A stretch of DNA of 64,000 nucleotides from Syntrophopropionicum propionicicum_A (GCF_048984525.1 NZ_JBMGJC010000010.1:1-64000); one strand, 5' to 3'; numbered from the stretch's first letter, positions 17,533 to 26,448 are shown. The notes: generated from the letters alone by a model not told the origin. Translations and numbers: made by a program.

Positions 17533-18477
17533 TTAATCGAACAGCTTGCTCACGGAGAGGTCCTCGTGGATGCGGATAATGGCTTCGCCCAGGAGCGGCG
17601 CCACGGAAAGCACCTTTATTTTATCAATCATCTTGTCTTTTGGGACCGGGATGGTGTTGGTCATGATCACTTCTTTGATCGGGGCTTCCTCCAGCCGCTG
17701 GATGGCAGGGCCGGACAGCACGGCGTGGGTGCAGCACACGTAAATTTCCTTGGCGCCCCAGCTCTTCAGCGCCACAGCTCCCTTGGTGATGGTCCCCGCG
17801 GTGTCGATTATGTCATCGACAATCACGACAGTCTTGCCGTATATGCCGCCTATAAGGCCGGCCACTTCAGCCACGTTTGGCTCCGGGCGGCGCTTGTCAA
17901 TAATCGCTATAGTCGCCCCAATCCGCTCGGCCAGGTCCCTGGCCCTGGTAACCCCACCCAGGTCGGGTGATACTACCACAACGTCCTTGAGCTTGCTCTG
18001 CAGGATATACTCGGCGAGGATAGGGACACCGGGCAGGTGGTCTACCGGGATATCAAAAAATCCCTGTATCTGTCCGGCATGGAGGTCCATGCAGAGGACT
18101 CTTCTCGCGCCGGCGGCGGTAACCAGGTTGGCGACCAGCTTGGCGGTAATGGGATCTCTCGCCCTGGTTTTGCGGTCCTGGCGGGCGTAACCGTAGTACG
18201 GCATAACCGCGGTAATACGCCTGGCTGAGGCGCGCCGCAAGGCGTCGACCATGATCAGGAGTTCCATGATGTGTTCATTAATAGGTGTGCATGTGGGCTG
18301 CACGATATAGACATCAGCCCCCCTGACACTTTCGTTAATGGTAACCTGGATCTCTCCGTCGCTAAAATGGGTAACTTTTGCCGCTCCTACCGACACCCCG
18401 AGGTATCTTGCTATCTCTTCAGCCAGTTCAGGGTTGGAATTGCCCGAAAAAATCCTTAGCCTGTTGCGCGATGACAT
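17533..18477 (-). CDS. prs: Ribose-phosphate pyrophosphokinase
   Basis: 314 residues, typical class I PRPP synthetase. Visible motifs: ISFDGEIQ-like HFSDGEIQV near the N-terminus, the flexible-loop region YYGYARQDRKTRARDPIT, and the PRPP-binding loop VIVDDIIDTAGT. It makes PRPP from ribose 5-phosphate and ATP for nucleotide, His and Trp synthesis. It lies 57 nt downstream of glmU, as in Bacillus (glmU-prs-ctc), so the two are probably cotranscribed. A GGAGG site precedes the ATG. Confidence 0.98.
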   Translation of the reverse strand: MSSRNRLRIFSGNSNPELAEEIARYLGVSVGAAKVTHFSDGEIQVTINESVRGADVYIVQPTCTPINEHIMELLIMVDALRRASARRITAVMPYYGYARQDRKTRARDPITAKLVANLVTAAGARRVLCMDLHAGQIQGFFDIPVDHLPGVPILAEYILQSKLKDVVVVSPDLGGVTRARDLAERIGATIAIIDKRRPEPNVAEVAGLIGGIYGKTVVIVDDIIDTAGTITKGAVALKSWGAKEIYVCCTHAVLSGPAIQRLEEAPIKEVIMTNTIPVPKDKMIDKIKVLSVAPLLGEAIIRIHEDLSVSKLFD

Positions 18478-18534
18478 CTAAGCCGACCTCCAAATCTTCT
18501 GCAGGGTAGTATACAAAGCCCATTCAACATCATA

Positions 18535-19908
18535 TTAATCCTTTTTTTTCTTGTCCCTCTTATCCCAGTCAGGTATGACTTTCACTTTTGCCCTTTCCAC
18601 AGCCAAAGACCCCTCCGGTACGTCCCTGGTTATCGTGGACCCGGCGCCGGTAACCGATCTGGCGCCTATTTTCACAGGCGCTACCAGGTTGGTATTGCTC
18701 CCGATCAGCACGCCGTCATCAATCATGGTCGGCCATTTATTGCGGCCGTCGTAATTGCAAGTAATCGTACCGGCCCCGATGTTTACGTTTTTGCCGATGG
18801 TAGCGTCGCCGACATAGCTTAAATGGGGCACTTTGCTGCCGTCACCGACAACTGACTTTTTAAGCTCGGAATAATTGCCTACTTTTACCTCCCGTCCCAG
18901 GGTGTTGCCGGGACGCAGGTGTGAAAAAGGGCCGATGGAACAGCCGTCTTCCATGCTGCTGTCGGTAACAATAGAATTTTGAATGGAAACACCATTGCCC
19001 ACGACAGCGTTTATCAGGCGCGAACCGGGGCCAATGTTACAGTCCTCTCCTATAACCGTGCTGCCTTCAATAAAAGTAAACGGATGGATTACCGTATCCC
19101 GCCCTATCTTCACCTTTCTGTCAACGAAAGTGGAATGCGGGTCGATCACAGTCACGCCGGAGATCATTAAATCTTTTAAAATCCGCCCGCGCATGAAGCG
19201 TTCCACTTCAGCCAGCTGCGCACGGTCGTTTATGCCCGTCAGCTCCATTGGGTTTTCCAGTGTTACCGCGCCTACCCGCCTGCCGCGCCTGACGTTCATC
19301 TCTATAATATCGGTAAGGTAATACTCTCCCTGGGCGTTGTTGGGTGAAAGAGTGCTCAGGTCTTCAAAAAGGCCTTCAGATTCAAAACAGTAAACACCCG
19401 TGTTAACCTCGTTGATCTGCTTTTCTTCAGGTGAGGCGTCCTTTTGTTCTACAATTTTTACAACTCCGCCCTGGTTATCCCTGACGACCCTGCCGTACCC
19501 GGCCGGGTCCTCCATAATCGCGGTCAGGACCGTAGCCGCCGCTCCGGATGAACGGTGGCTCCGGATAAGATCCAGAAGGGTCCTGGATTCGATAAGCGGT
19601 GTGTCGCCGCACAGCACAAGCAGCCGGCCTTTGAAATCACTCAAAAAAGGACCGGCCTGCATCAATGCGTGAGCCGTTCCCAACTGTTCTGCCTGGTGAG
19701 CAACCTGTGCCCTGACTCCAACTTCGCGGGCAACCACATCAGCGCCGTACCCAACAACAACTATTATTTTTTTGACTCCTGCGCCCACGGCGGAATCTAT
19801 TACATATGAAAGCATCGTGCTGCCGCAGACATTGTGCAGGACTTTTGGCAATTTCGATTTCATCCTTGTGCCTTTACCGGCGGCAAGAATGACCGTCGCC
19901 AGATCCAT
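18535..19908 (-). CDS. glmU: Bifunctional UDP-GlcNAc pyrophosphorylase/GlcN-1-P acetyltransferase
   Basis: 457 residues from ATG 19908, which has AAAGGAGG 7 nt upstream; an upstream in-frame start would swallow that site. The N-terminal nucleotidyltransferase has ILAAGKGTRMKSKLPKVLH, and the C-terminal half is a left-handed beta helix of hexapeptide repeats with GSNTNLVAPVKIG. GlmU acetylates GlcN-1-P and transfers UMP to give UDP-GlcNAc, the precursor for peptidoglycan. Its place between spoVG and prs matches Bacillus. Confidence 0.98.
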   Translation of the reverse strand: MDLATVILAAGKGTRMKSKLPKVLHNVCGSTMLSYVIDSAVGAGVKKIIVVVGYGADVVAREVGVRAQVAHQAEQLGTAHALMQAGPFLSDFKGRLLVLCGDTPLIESRTLLDLIRSHRSSGAAATVLTAIMEDPAGYGRVVRDNQGGVVKIVEQKDASPEEKQINEVNTGVYCFESEGLFEDLSTLSPNNAQGEYYLTDIIEMNVRRGRRVGAVTLENPMELTGINDRAQLAEVERFMRGRILKDLMISGVTVIDPHSTFVDRKVKIGRDTVIHPFTFIEGSTVIGEDCNIGPGSRLINAVVGNGVSIQNSIVTDSSMEDGCSIGPFSHLRPGNTLGREVKVGNYSELKKSVVGDGSKVPHLSYVGDATIGKNVNIGAGTITCNYDGRNKWPTMIDDGVLIGSNTNLVAPVKIGARSVTGAGSTITRDVPEGSLAVERAKVKVIPDWDKRDKKKKD

Positions 19909-20031
19909 CCGGCGACCTCCTTTATACAAACATAATTTTCTATAAAAACTATAACATTATACCCGATGTTATAAGTCTATTCAACAAAAAATTATCAAAC
20001 CCTTTAATTTTTGAAACAAACCTTTTTGAAA

Positions 20032-20056
20032 CAAAAAGAGAGCTCGCGGCTCTCCC
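20032..20056 (-). terminator. Terminator of spoVG
   Basis: Stem GAGAGC/GCTCTC followed by TTTTTGTTTC on the minus strand, 12 nt after the spoVG stop. Confidence 0.85.
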
Positions 20057-20067
20057 ACAGTGATCCA

Positions 20068-20328
20068 TTAAAAGTTATTGGCTTCTTCATATGCATTTAA
20101 TACAGCGCTTTGGATTACTTCCCGGGCTGAAGATGTGATCGGGTGCGCTATGTCGCGGAACTCTCCATCCGGGGTTTTTCTGCTTGGCATTGCCACAAAC
20201 AAACCGTTCTGCCCCTCTACCACTTTAACATCATGGATAACAAAGGCATCATCAAAGGTTACTGAAACTATAGCTTTCATCTTTCCCTCACTTAATACCT
20301 TCCTTACCCGCACATCAGTGACTTGAAT
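20068..20328 (-). CDS. spoVG: SpoVG RNA-binding regulator, probable ATT start
   Basis: The body matches SpoVG (MKAIVSVTFDDAFVIHDVKV, 20 residues shown, then NGLFVAMPSRKTPDGEFRDI). Using the first standard start (GTG 20313) the protein would lack the conserved N-terminus. Reading from ATT 20328 gives (M)QVTDVRVRKVLSEGKM, matching the family, and puts AAGGTGGTGA 6 nt upstream. An in-frame TGA lies two codons before ATT, so no ATG, GTG or TTG is available. SpoVG is a small RNA-binding post-transcriptional regulator active early in sporulation and in envelope control. A sigma-H-like promoter lies upstream. Confidence 0.9.
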   Translation of the reverse strand: MQVTDVRVRKVLSEGKMKAIVSVTFDDAFVIHDVKVVEGQNGLFVAMPSRKTPDGEFRDIAHPITSSAREVIQSAVLNAYEEANNF

Positions 20329-20372
20329 GAAAACTCACCACCTTCCACGCTGTTTACCCCTATTGCTGTTAT

Positions 20373-20399
20373 GTTCTGCATATGTTGCCAATTTCCTTC
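20373..20399 (-). promoter_or_regulatory. Sigma-H-like promoter of spoVG
   Basis: Minus strand GAAGGAAAT, 11 nt, then GCAGAAC, matching the sigma-H consensus RNAGGAWWW-N11/12-RNNGAAT except for the last base. Bacillus spoVG is a classical sigma-H gene, so the match is expected biologically. Confidence 0.6.
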
Positions 20400-20433
20400 T
20401 TATTTCCAATAATTTAAGAAAATTTTTCCTTAA

Positions 20434-21654
20434 TTATGAAATTATTACCGGGGTATAGTTATTGCGTGTCAGCAGTGACATTATTTCATCAATATGTTCC
20501 CTGTTCCTGGTCTCCAAAACCAGCTCTACTTCAGCCTGTTTCAAAGGGATAGTTGGCCTGATCCGGTCATGCGAAACAGAAATAACGTTGGCGCGGGCGG
20601 CCGCCGCCAGGGCCAGCAGCCTGCTCAGGTTGCCCGGCTGATCAGTCACCAGGGCGCGGATGCGCACATAGCGCCCCGTTTTGGCCAGACCGCGTTCAAT
20701 GATGATGGACAGGATGTTGACGTCTATATTACCCCCGCTCAAGAGGACGACCGTCTTGACGCCCGCCAGGTGGGTTTTCCGGTATAGCAGCGCCGCCAGG
20801 CCGGCGGCTCCCGCCCCTTCAGCCACTATCTTGGACCTTTCCAGGAGCATCAGGATGGCGCCGGCAATCTCTTCATCGTCAACAGTGACGATTTCATCCA
20901 CACAGTCACGTATAATCGAAAAGGTCAAAGCGCCCGGTTTTCTAATCGCAATGCCGTCGGCAAACGTGCAGGTGCTTTCGCACTCCACCAACTTTTGCTC
21001 TTTTAAAGAAAGGTACATGGCCGGGGCGCCGCCGGCCTGTACGCCAATGACGCGTATACCCGGCTTGAAATGCTTCAGGGCATAGGATACCCCCGCGATC
21101 AGCCCCCCTCCTCCAACCGGGATTATAACCGCCCCTAAATCCTGAATATCATCCAGCAGTTCCATGGCTATGGTGCCCTGGCCCGCTATCACATCCGGGT
21201 CGTTAAAGCTGTGCACAAAGGTGGCCCCGCTTTTTTCCTGCAGCTCAACAGCACGGGTGTAAGCCTCGTCATAACCGCCTTCAGCCAGTACTACCCGCGC
21301 GCCGTATCCCTGGGTCGCCATAATCTTGGAGATAGGGGCGCCGGACGGCATCACAATGGTGCAGGGCAGCCCGGCCCTGGCGGCGGCATAGGCCACGCCC
21401 TGGGCATGGTTTCCGGCGGAGGCCGCGATCACACCGCGCGAGCGCTCTTTATCGCCAAGGCTCATCACTTTGTTATAAGCCCCGCGTATTTTAAAGGAGC
21501 CCGTTTTCTGCATATTTTCCAACTTCAGGTAAACAGCGCTGCCGCTCATCTCGCTGAAGCTGGTGGAATAGTCCAGCGGGGTGTGATAAGCAACCCCGTC
21601 CAGGCGCTTTCTGGCTACTTCTATTTTCTCAATGGTCAGTGCCGCCTCTGCCAT
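20434..21654 (-). CDS. Threonine ammonia-lyase with ACT domain
   Basis: 406 residues from ATG 21654, preceded by an AAGGGAAGGG site. The PLP-dependent fold-type II domain carries SFKIRGAYNKV with the Schiff-base K55, the glycine loop PVGGGGLIAG, and SAGNHAQG. A C-terminal ACT domain (about 330-406) ends in the regulatory region. It deaminates threonine to 2-oxobutyrate, either for isoleucine synthesis or for catabolism; one ACT domain and this length suggest the TdcB/YbgE-like type rather than the larger IlvA. No T-box is visible upstream. Confidence 0.92.
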   Translation of the reverse strand: MAEAALTIEKIEVARKRLDGVAYHTPLDYSTSFSEMSGSAVYLKLENMQKTGSFKIRGAYNKVMSLGDKERSRGVIAASAGNHAQGVAYAAARAGLPCTIVMPSGAPISKIMATQGYGARVVLAEGGYDEAYTRAVELQEKSGATFVHSFNDPDVIAGQGTIAMELLDDIQDLGAVIIPVGGGGLIAGVSYALKHFKPGIRVIGVQAGGAPAMYLSLKEQKLVECESTCTFADGIAIRKPGALTFSIIRDCVDEIVTVDDEEIAGAILMLLERSKIVAEGAGAAGLAALLYRKTHLAGVKTVVLLSGGNIDVNILSIIIERGLAKTGRYVRIRALVTDQPGNLSRLLALAAAARANVISVSHDRIRPTIPLKQAEVELVLETRNREHIDEIMSLLTRNNYTPVIIS

Positions 21655-21805
21655 GATAAACCCTTCCCTTGCATTCCTCGATCTGCCAGAAATAGTATTG
21701 GACCCCCCCGGTTTTTTTATTCTAAGGAGGTGTCGTGTCCGCTTCACTACAGCCATACGTTGGGAGAGCCTGCTGAAATACGTGTCACGAGACCGTCCCC
21801 TTGCA

Positions 21806-21955
21806 CGCCTGTAGGTCGGGTTTTAACCCGCCAATCCAATCGGGGACATTCCTCGCATGCAGGAATGCCTGTGAGAAAGGGGTGTCCCCATTCCGCTGAA
21901 CGGCTGATGCCGCACCTACAATTCTCACGTCGCACGTCTCAACTCTCATATCTAA
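21806..21955. repeat. Composite hairpin repeat element (inverted copy)
   Basis: Reverse-complement version of the element at 17.25 kb: the GGTTTTAACCCGCC module, a GGGGACATTCCTCGCATGCA block closed by GGTGTCCCC, a TGCCGCACCTAC module and a TCTCACGTCGCACGTCTCA run. It fills much of the 334-bp spacer between the acetyltransferase and threonine ammonia-lyase genes, where I see no other gene. Confidence 0.8.
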
Positions 21956-21988
21956 TTTGGTGTGACCCGTTCCTCTGTTTTGTTACCG

Positions 21989-23053
21989 TTAAACACTGTC
22001 AACAGCCTGTTTATATACATTATATGCCCTGCTCCTGGTAACACCCGGCAGGCTTAGTATAATCCTGTTCATCATGGTATTGTTTTCAGCCACCAGGGAT
22101 AGCTCCAAAGTGGCAACTCCCCTGGCGCGGGCACGCCTGGCGGACTCAATGATCAAAGCCGCTTCCAGCCCTTTCAGCCGGTACCGCGGGAGTACTGAAA
22201 GAACGGCCAGGCGGGCGTTTAAACCGCCGGCCGGACCCGAAAAAAATTTTTGTTGGACCGGGCAAAACACCAGGCAAAGGGCAGCCGGCATACCGTCAAG
22301 TTCGGCCACCAGGATTAATGACGGGTCGTAATGTCCCCTCAGTTTCTGCCAGATAGCGCTTCCTTCCTCCGGGGACAATGCTGCATAGCCCCATATTTCA
22401 TGCATTGAACCGTTGTGGATGCGGGAAAAGATCTCCCCTTCACCATCCGGGTCATTAAAATTTACAGGCCTTAATACTAATCTCCCGTTCCGTACTGCCC
22501 GGGCCGCAACCCGGACCAATCTCTCCGGCGGCGGTTGGCGCAGGTCGTAATGGTAACCGAAAAGGGTTACATCAGTCTCCAGGCCGCTCCGGGCTAAAAG
22601 GGAGGAATAATATGGAGGGTTGTAAGGCATGCCGGGATGGTGATAGCCGCTGAAGCCACTGGCAAGGAGCCCCAGGCGTTCGTGCGGGGTTAAATCCACC
22701 GGGCCTGTCATCCGGGACCTGCCGCGGTCTGCCAGCCACCTGGCCGCTGCTTTTATGAGCGCCCCGGCCACAGCGGTGTCATTTACCGTCTCGAAATAGC
22801 CAAAATAGCCGGAACCTGCATCTGGAACGCTATGGTTGACACAGGCGGCTATCCTTCCCACCACCTGCCCTTTCCTGAGAGCCAGAAACGGCTGGGCTTC
22901 CACCCTGGAAAACAACCTGTCAAAGTGCGGGCTTGACCTTTCAAGTACCGGAAAAGAGGGTGCCCTGTAATAATTCCCGTAAATATTCCGGGGGAAATTG
23001 TTAAAGAACTGCATGGTCCTCTGCGTCAAGACCTCGGTTACTTCAACAGCCAT
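21989..23053 (-). CDS. GNAT-like acyltransferase, function unknown
   Basis: About 354 residues from ATG 23053, which has AGGTGA 5 nt upstream. The protein resembles the family of large GNAT-superfamily proteins that includes YghO: an N-terminal half with VVGRIAACVNH and GPVDLTPHERLGLL, and a C-terminal acetyltransferase fold with PRYRLKGLEAALI, a plausible acetyl-CoA loop. There is no signal peptide or membrane segment. The substrate is not known. It is read from its own spacer, with repeats on both sides, so no operon context helps. Confidence 0.7.
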   Translation of the reverse strand: MAVEVTEVLTQRTMQFFNNFPRNIYGNYYRAPSFPVLERSSPHFDRLFSRVEAQPFLALRKGQVVGRIAACVNHSVPDAGSGYFGYFETVNDTAVAGALIKAAARWLADRGRSRMTGPVDLTPHERLGLLASGFSGYHHPGMPYNPPYYSSLLARSGLETDVTLFGYHYDLRQPPPERLVRVAARAVRNGRLVLRPVNFNDPDGEGEIFSRIHNGSMHEIWGYAALSPEEGSAIWQKLRGHYDPSLILVAELDGMPAALCLVFCPVQQKFFSGPAGGLNARLAVLSVLPRYRLKGLEAALIIESARRARARGVATLELSLVAENNTMMNRIILSLPGVTRSRAYNVYKQAVDSV

Positions 23054-23104
23054 GAAATCACCTGGCTTTTTAACCACACTATGCCGGGAGTTTGCGCTTT
23101 GCCA

Positions 23105-23138
23105 CAAAAATATAAAACCGGTTAATTATAACCGGTTT
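23105..23138 (-). terminator. Terminator upstream of the GNAT-like gene
   Basis: Perfect 10-bp stem AAACCGGTTA/TAACCGGTTT with a 4-nt loop and TTTTATATTTTTG following on the minus strand. It would end transcripts from the nucleotidyltransferase gene. Confidence 0.75.
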
Positions 23139-23201
23139 AGATTCGGTCGTCGGACGCCGGGAAAAACAAAAACCCTCCGGTTTATCTCCGTTAGGTTTGT
23201 C

Positions 23202-23393
23202 GCAGGTGCGGTTGAAACCGCACAACATCGCCGTCTAAATCCAACCCTACAGGTGGCAGCTTTTAATAGCAAAGAAGGAATGTAGTAAATACCGGCATCC
23301 GACCTCTCACGGCCAACGTCTGAATTGTGCGGCTTCAGCCTGACGTCTTTGGCGGGTTAAAACCCGCCCTACAAGGCCGAGGAATGTCCCCTA
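23202..23393. repeat. Partial composite hairpin repeats
   Basis: Diverged modules (GGTGCGGTTGAAACCGCAC; TGTGCGGCTTCAGCCTGACG; GGCGGGTTAAAACCCGCCC; GAGGAATGTCCCC) fill the spacer after the nucleotidyltransferase gene and extend into its last 18 codons. Confidence 0.7.
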
Positions 23394-24138
23394 TGGTCTT
23401 TAACGCCAGTTCAAAATCGCCCGGCTTGTCCACATCCACACCTACTTCAGGGTGTTTAGAAATTACTACTACTCCTTTAATCCCGCCCAGCAGCTGGGAG
23501 ACCTTTTCTTCAGCCTCTCTCAGGGTAAGCGAGCGCATCAGGAACTTTACTACAAATTTCAGGCCCAGCAAACGGCAGAGACCAATGGGGCTTTTGCGGA
23601 GGTTAATAATCTCCCGGCCGTTTTCAACACATTTCTTAAATACGGCGGGATTGAGCAAGAAAAGGTTCCCCCCGGTAAAAGTCCCTTCTTTTAATTTTAC
23701 ATATGTCCGTGTGGTACCGGGAAATTTGCTCTCCACAACAGCTTTCCCGATAACGGGATAATACAAGTCTCCCGACATATCGCCACAGAGCCCAAGAAAA
23801 TCATCAACGGCCTGGGGTGTCAGCAGCGGAATGTCCGATGTCACCAGCAGGATCCTTTTCTCTCCGGGCAGCTTTTCCAGTCCGGCCTCGATATTCTCTA
23901 AGATACCGCCGCATGATGCGGCCGTTGATGTCCTGCTGTCAAAGGCCAATCCGGAAAGCTCGTCAACAGGGCCAATGATTAAAACCCTGTTGACGTTCCG
24001 TGCTTTCAACAGCGCATCCACCACGTGCTCCACCATTGTTTTGTTTCCTATCGGTATCAACGCTTCATGGCGGGCCGGACTGCATTCTTTTAAAGGGCCG
24101 TTGTTGGTGCTGCCGGCCAGGACAACGGCATCTACCAT
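23335..24138 (-). CDS. MobA-like/NTP-transferase family nucleotidyltransferase
   Basis: 267 residues. The N-terminal Rossmann-like nucleotidyltransferase core has VDAVVLAGSTNNGPLKE in place of the usual LAGGxGTR loop, then LIPIGNKTMVEHVVDALL and the metal-binding region LVTSDIPLLTP. Such enzymes transfer an NMP to a sugar phosphate, molybdopterin or similar acceptor; the substrate here is unclear. The start overlaps the GntR stop by 1 nt (TAATG), so the two are translationally coupled. The last 18 residues (GDIPRPCRAGFNPPKTSG) are encoded by a dispersed repeat, suggesting the original end was lost. Confidence 0.78.
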   Translation of the reverse strand: MVDAVVLAGSTNNGPLKECSPARHEALIPIGNKTMVEHVVDALLKARNVNRVLIIGPVDELSGLAFDSRTSTAASCGGILENIEAGLEKLPGEKRILLVTSDIPLLTPQAVDDFLGLCGDMSGDLYYPVIGKAVVESKFPGTTRTYVKLKEGTFTGGNLFLLNPAVFKKCVENGREIINLRKSPIGLCRLLGLKFVVKFLMRSLTLREAEEKVSQLLGGIKGVVVISKHPEVGVDVDKPGDFELALKTIGDIPRPCRAGFNPPKTSG

Positions 24139-24812
24139 TAAGCTTCTTCCTCTCTTATCGCATTTAACAGGTTTTGTTCGGCGTTTTCCATGTGCTCACT
24201 GGCCAGTTTACATGATAAGTCCACATTGCGGTCGCATATGGCTTCAATTATCTTCTTATGCTCATATACGGCAATTCTAAGCCGGCCGGGGACGGACAAG
24301 GAAGTCAACCTGAAACGGCTGATCTGTTCCGACAGGTGGGTAATAATCTGTTTCAGCCGGTGGTTGCGGGACGCCCTGTAAATTAACTCGTGAAATTCAT
24401 TGTCTTTTTTTACAACGGTTAAAATATCTTCCTCGCCGCTGATTTGAAGGATGACCTTCTCCAGGTCCTCCATCTCTTCCTCGGTAATCCTTTCCGCCGC
24501 CAGGCCCGCCGCCAGCCCTTCCAGAGCAGATCTCACTTCAAAAACATCCGCGATATCTTTAACTGAAACACCGGCCACATATGCTCCCTTGCGGGGAACC
24601 ATCACCACGAAACCTTCCAGTTCGAGCTTACGAATAGCCTCCCGCACAGGAGTGCGGCTTACCCCCATTTCTTCCGCCAGCTGGATTTCCATCAGGCGTT
24701 CTCCGGGCTTAAGCCTGCCCAGGATAATCGCCTCCCGGAGGGATTCGAAAACCATTTCCCTCAGGGGTTTGTAATTATCCAGCTTAATCGGAACCAGTCT
24801 TGGTTGTTCCAT
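24138..24812 (-). CDS. GntR-family transcriptional regulator (FCD domain)
   Basis: 224 residues. Winged helix at about 15-80 (EAIILGRLKPGERLMEIQLA, then GVSRTPVREAIRKLELEG), followed by an all-helical FCD ligand-binding domain (about 90-215) with the conserved Asp/His positions (NEFHELIYRASRN). FadR-subfamily proteins of this type usually sense organic acids or metal-bound metabolites. It is the first gene of a pair with the nucleotidyltransferase and lies 87 nt downstream of ispE. The regulon is unknown. Confidence 0.92.
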   Translation of the reverse strand: MEQPRLVPIKLDNYKPLREMVFESLREAIILGRLKPGERLMEIQLAEEMGVSRTPVREAIRKLELEGFVVMVPRKGAYVAGVSVKDIADVFEVRSALEGLAAGLAAERITEEEMEDLEKVILQISGEEDILTVVKKDNEFHELIYRASRNHRLKQIITHLSEQISRFRLTSLSVPGRLRIAVYEHKKIIEAICDRNVDLSCKLASEHMENAEQNLLNAIREEEA

Positions 24813-24899
24813 GCATTGTCCCCCCTACTCTCCATATATACCAAAACACATACAAAAAACTATTTTTATTTTAACTCCCCGCGAACATTCCTGCAAGTG

Positions 24900-25763
24900 T
24901 CAACCCTTTTGTTCATCGACAGTAGCGGTTACAAACACTTCTTCACCATCACTTTTATAACGGGCGGCAATGTCACTGGCCGATTCGACGTCCCCGGCCA
25001 GTCCAAAAACAGTGGGGCCGCTGCCGGACATAAGCACTCCCAGTGCGCCTGCACTGGTTAATTTTGCTTTTATCTGCCGGATTTCTGGGTACATCCTGAT
25101 TGTTACCGACTCAAGGGCGTTGGCCAGGTTATGTGCTATACCGTTAATATCTCTGTTTGTAATAGCGCCGACCATGGCCAGGTTATCCGGGCGTTTCACC
25201 TCCGGGCCTGCCGTATAAGCCCGGTAGACTGAGGCCGTGGAAACGCTGAAGCGCGGTTTTATAAGGACCAGGCCCAGGCGCGGGCAGGATGGAAGCTGCT
25301 CCAGCCGTTCTCCCCTGCCCCGGGCCAGGGCGCTGCCGCCCAAAATGCAGAAGGGCACGTCTGAGCCCAACTGCTCACCGAGCGACATCAGATCTGATAG
25401 AGAAAGACCGATTTCCCATAATTCATTCAGCGCTTTAAGCGCCGCCGCGGCGTCGGCTGATCCTCCGCCCAGGCCGGCCGCCACCGGAATTGCTTTTACC
25501 AGCCGGATATTTACGCCGGCCCTGATTTTACCGCGCCTGCGTATAAGTTCAGCCGCCCGGCAGACAAGGTTATCAGGCCCGGCCGGCAGATCACCCCCTT
25601 CAACTGTAAGAGTGATATCCCTGCCGGCCGGAGTGAACTCAAGGTCGTCATGCAGTTCTATCGACTGCATGACCATTTCCACTTCATGGTACCCGTCCGG
25701 TCTCTTCCCGAGGACATCCAGGGTCAGGTTGATTTTGGCCCTGGCAGCAGCTGCAATCGCCAT
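24900..25763 (-). CDS. ispE: 4-diphosphocytidyl-2-C-methyl-D-erythritol kinase
   Basis: About 287 residues of the GHMP kinase family. Motifs: AAARAKINLTLDVLGKRPDG at the N-terminus, the ATP-binding loop PVAAGLGGGSADAAA, and LMSGSGPTVFGL near the C-terminus. It phosphorylates CDP-methylerythritol in the MEP isoprenoid pathway. I chose ATG 25763 because GAAAGGG lies 9 nt upstream; ATG 25772 would abut that site. In Bacillus ispE follows yabG-veg-sspF; here veg and sspF are absent and an accessory block lies between yabG and ispE. Confidence 0.96.
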   Translation of the reverse strand: MAIAAAARAKINLTLDVLGKRPDGYHEVEMVMQSIELHDDLEFTPAGRDITLTVEGGDLPAGPDNLVCRAAELIRRRGKIRAGVNIRLVKAIPVAAGLGGGSADAAAALKALNELWEIGLSLSDLMSLGEQLGSDVPFCILGGSALARGRGERLEQLPSCPRLGLVLIKPRFSVSTASVYRAYTAGPEVKRPDNLAMVGAITNRDINGIAHNLANALESVTIRMYPEIRQIKAKLTSAGALGVLMSGSGPTVFGLAGDVESASDIAARYKSDGEEVFVTATVDEQKG

Positions 25764-25902
25764 AAGAGACATCCCTTTCTTTCAGTAAATCAGTTAGCTG
25801 CCAGGACAAAAAAATCCTCTATATAACAATAAAATTACTTAACATGCCGGCAGCCTCATATGATTTAATAAGAATCTATTGAAAAGGGGGCAAATCTTAC
25901 CT

Positions 25903-26448
25903 ATGATGCGATCTTTAAGCAGCCAGATTTCTATAAATCTTGCGAACCGTCGCCTTTCCTATAACGAGGGCAACCGGCTGATAAAGGCCTACCCGGTGGG
26001 CGTGGGCAAGCCTTCCACACCTACACCAACCGGCAGGTATTCAGTAGTAAGCAAGATTGTGCAGCCGGGCGGCATGCTTGGCACCAGGTGGATGGGGCTG
26101 TCTGTCTCAACCGGCAACTACGGCATCCACGGCACCAACAACCCTGCTTCTATCGGGGGCTATGTTTCAAACGGGTGCATCAGGATGCACAACCAGGATG
26201 TTGAGGAGCTGTTCCCGCGCGTTGTAATCGGCACACCGGTAGAAATCATACTGGGAACAGGCGGGACAAAACCGGTTAATACGCCCGGCAACCCACAAGG
26301 CGGAGGGGTTATCCACACTGTGCGGTCCGGTGAAAGCCTGTGGGATATCGCCCGCAAATACGGCAAATCTTTAGATCTCATTATCCAGGTTAATAAAATC
26401 TCTAACCCTGATGTTATTTTCCCCGGACAGCAAATAATAATCCCATAA
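25903..26448 (+). CDS. L,D-transpeptidase (YkuD) with C-terminal LysM
   Basis: About 181 residues. The YkuD catalytic domain (about 10-115) ends in the signature HGTNNPASIGGYVSNGCIRM, in which the His and Cys are catalytic. One LysM domain follows (HTVRSGESLWDIARKYG to VIFPGQQIIIP). There is no clear signal peptide, as in several spore-associated YkuD proteins. Such enzymes form 3-3 cross-links in peptidoglycan or attach proteins. The start is uncertain: ATG 25903 has AGGGGG 12 nt upstream, while TTG 25879 would lie ahead of it. It is divergent from ispE. Confidence 0.9.
   Translation: MMRSLSSQISINLANRRLSYNEGNRLIKAYPVGVGKPSTPTPTGRYSVVSKIVQPGGMLGTRWMGLSVSTGNYGIHGTNNPASIGGYVSNGCIRMHNQDVEELFPRVVIGTPVEIILGTGGTKPVNTPGNPQGGGVIHTVRSGESLWDIARKYGKSLDLIIQVNKISNPDVIFPGQQIIIP

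Noticed and set aside
21655..21760. Possible T-box or attenuator before threonine ammonia-lyase
   Set aside because: No GGTGGTACCGCG-like T-box or specifier stem; only a C-rich and T-rich stretch.
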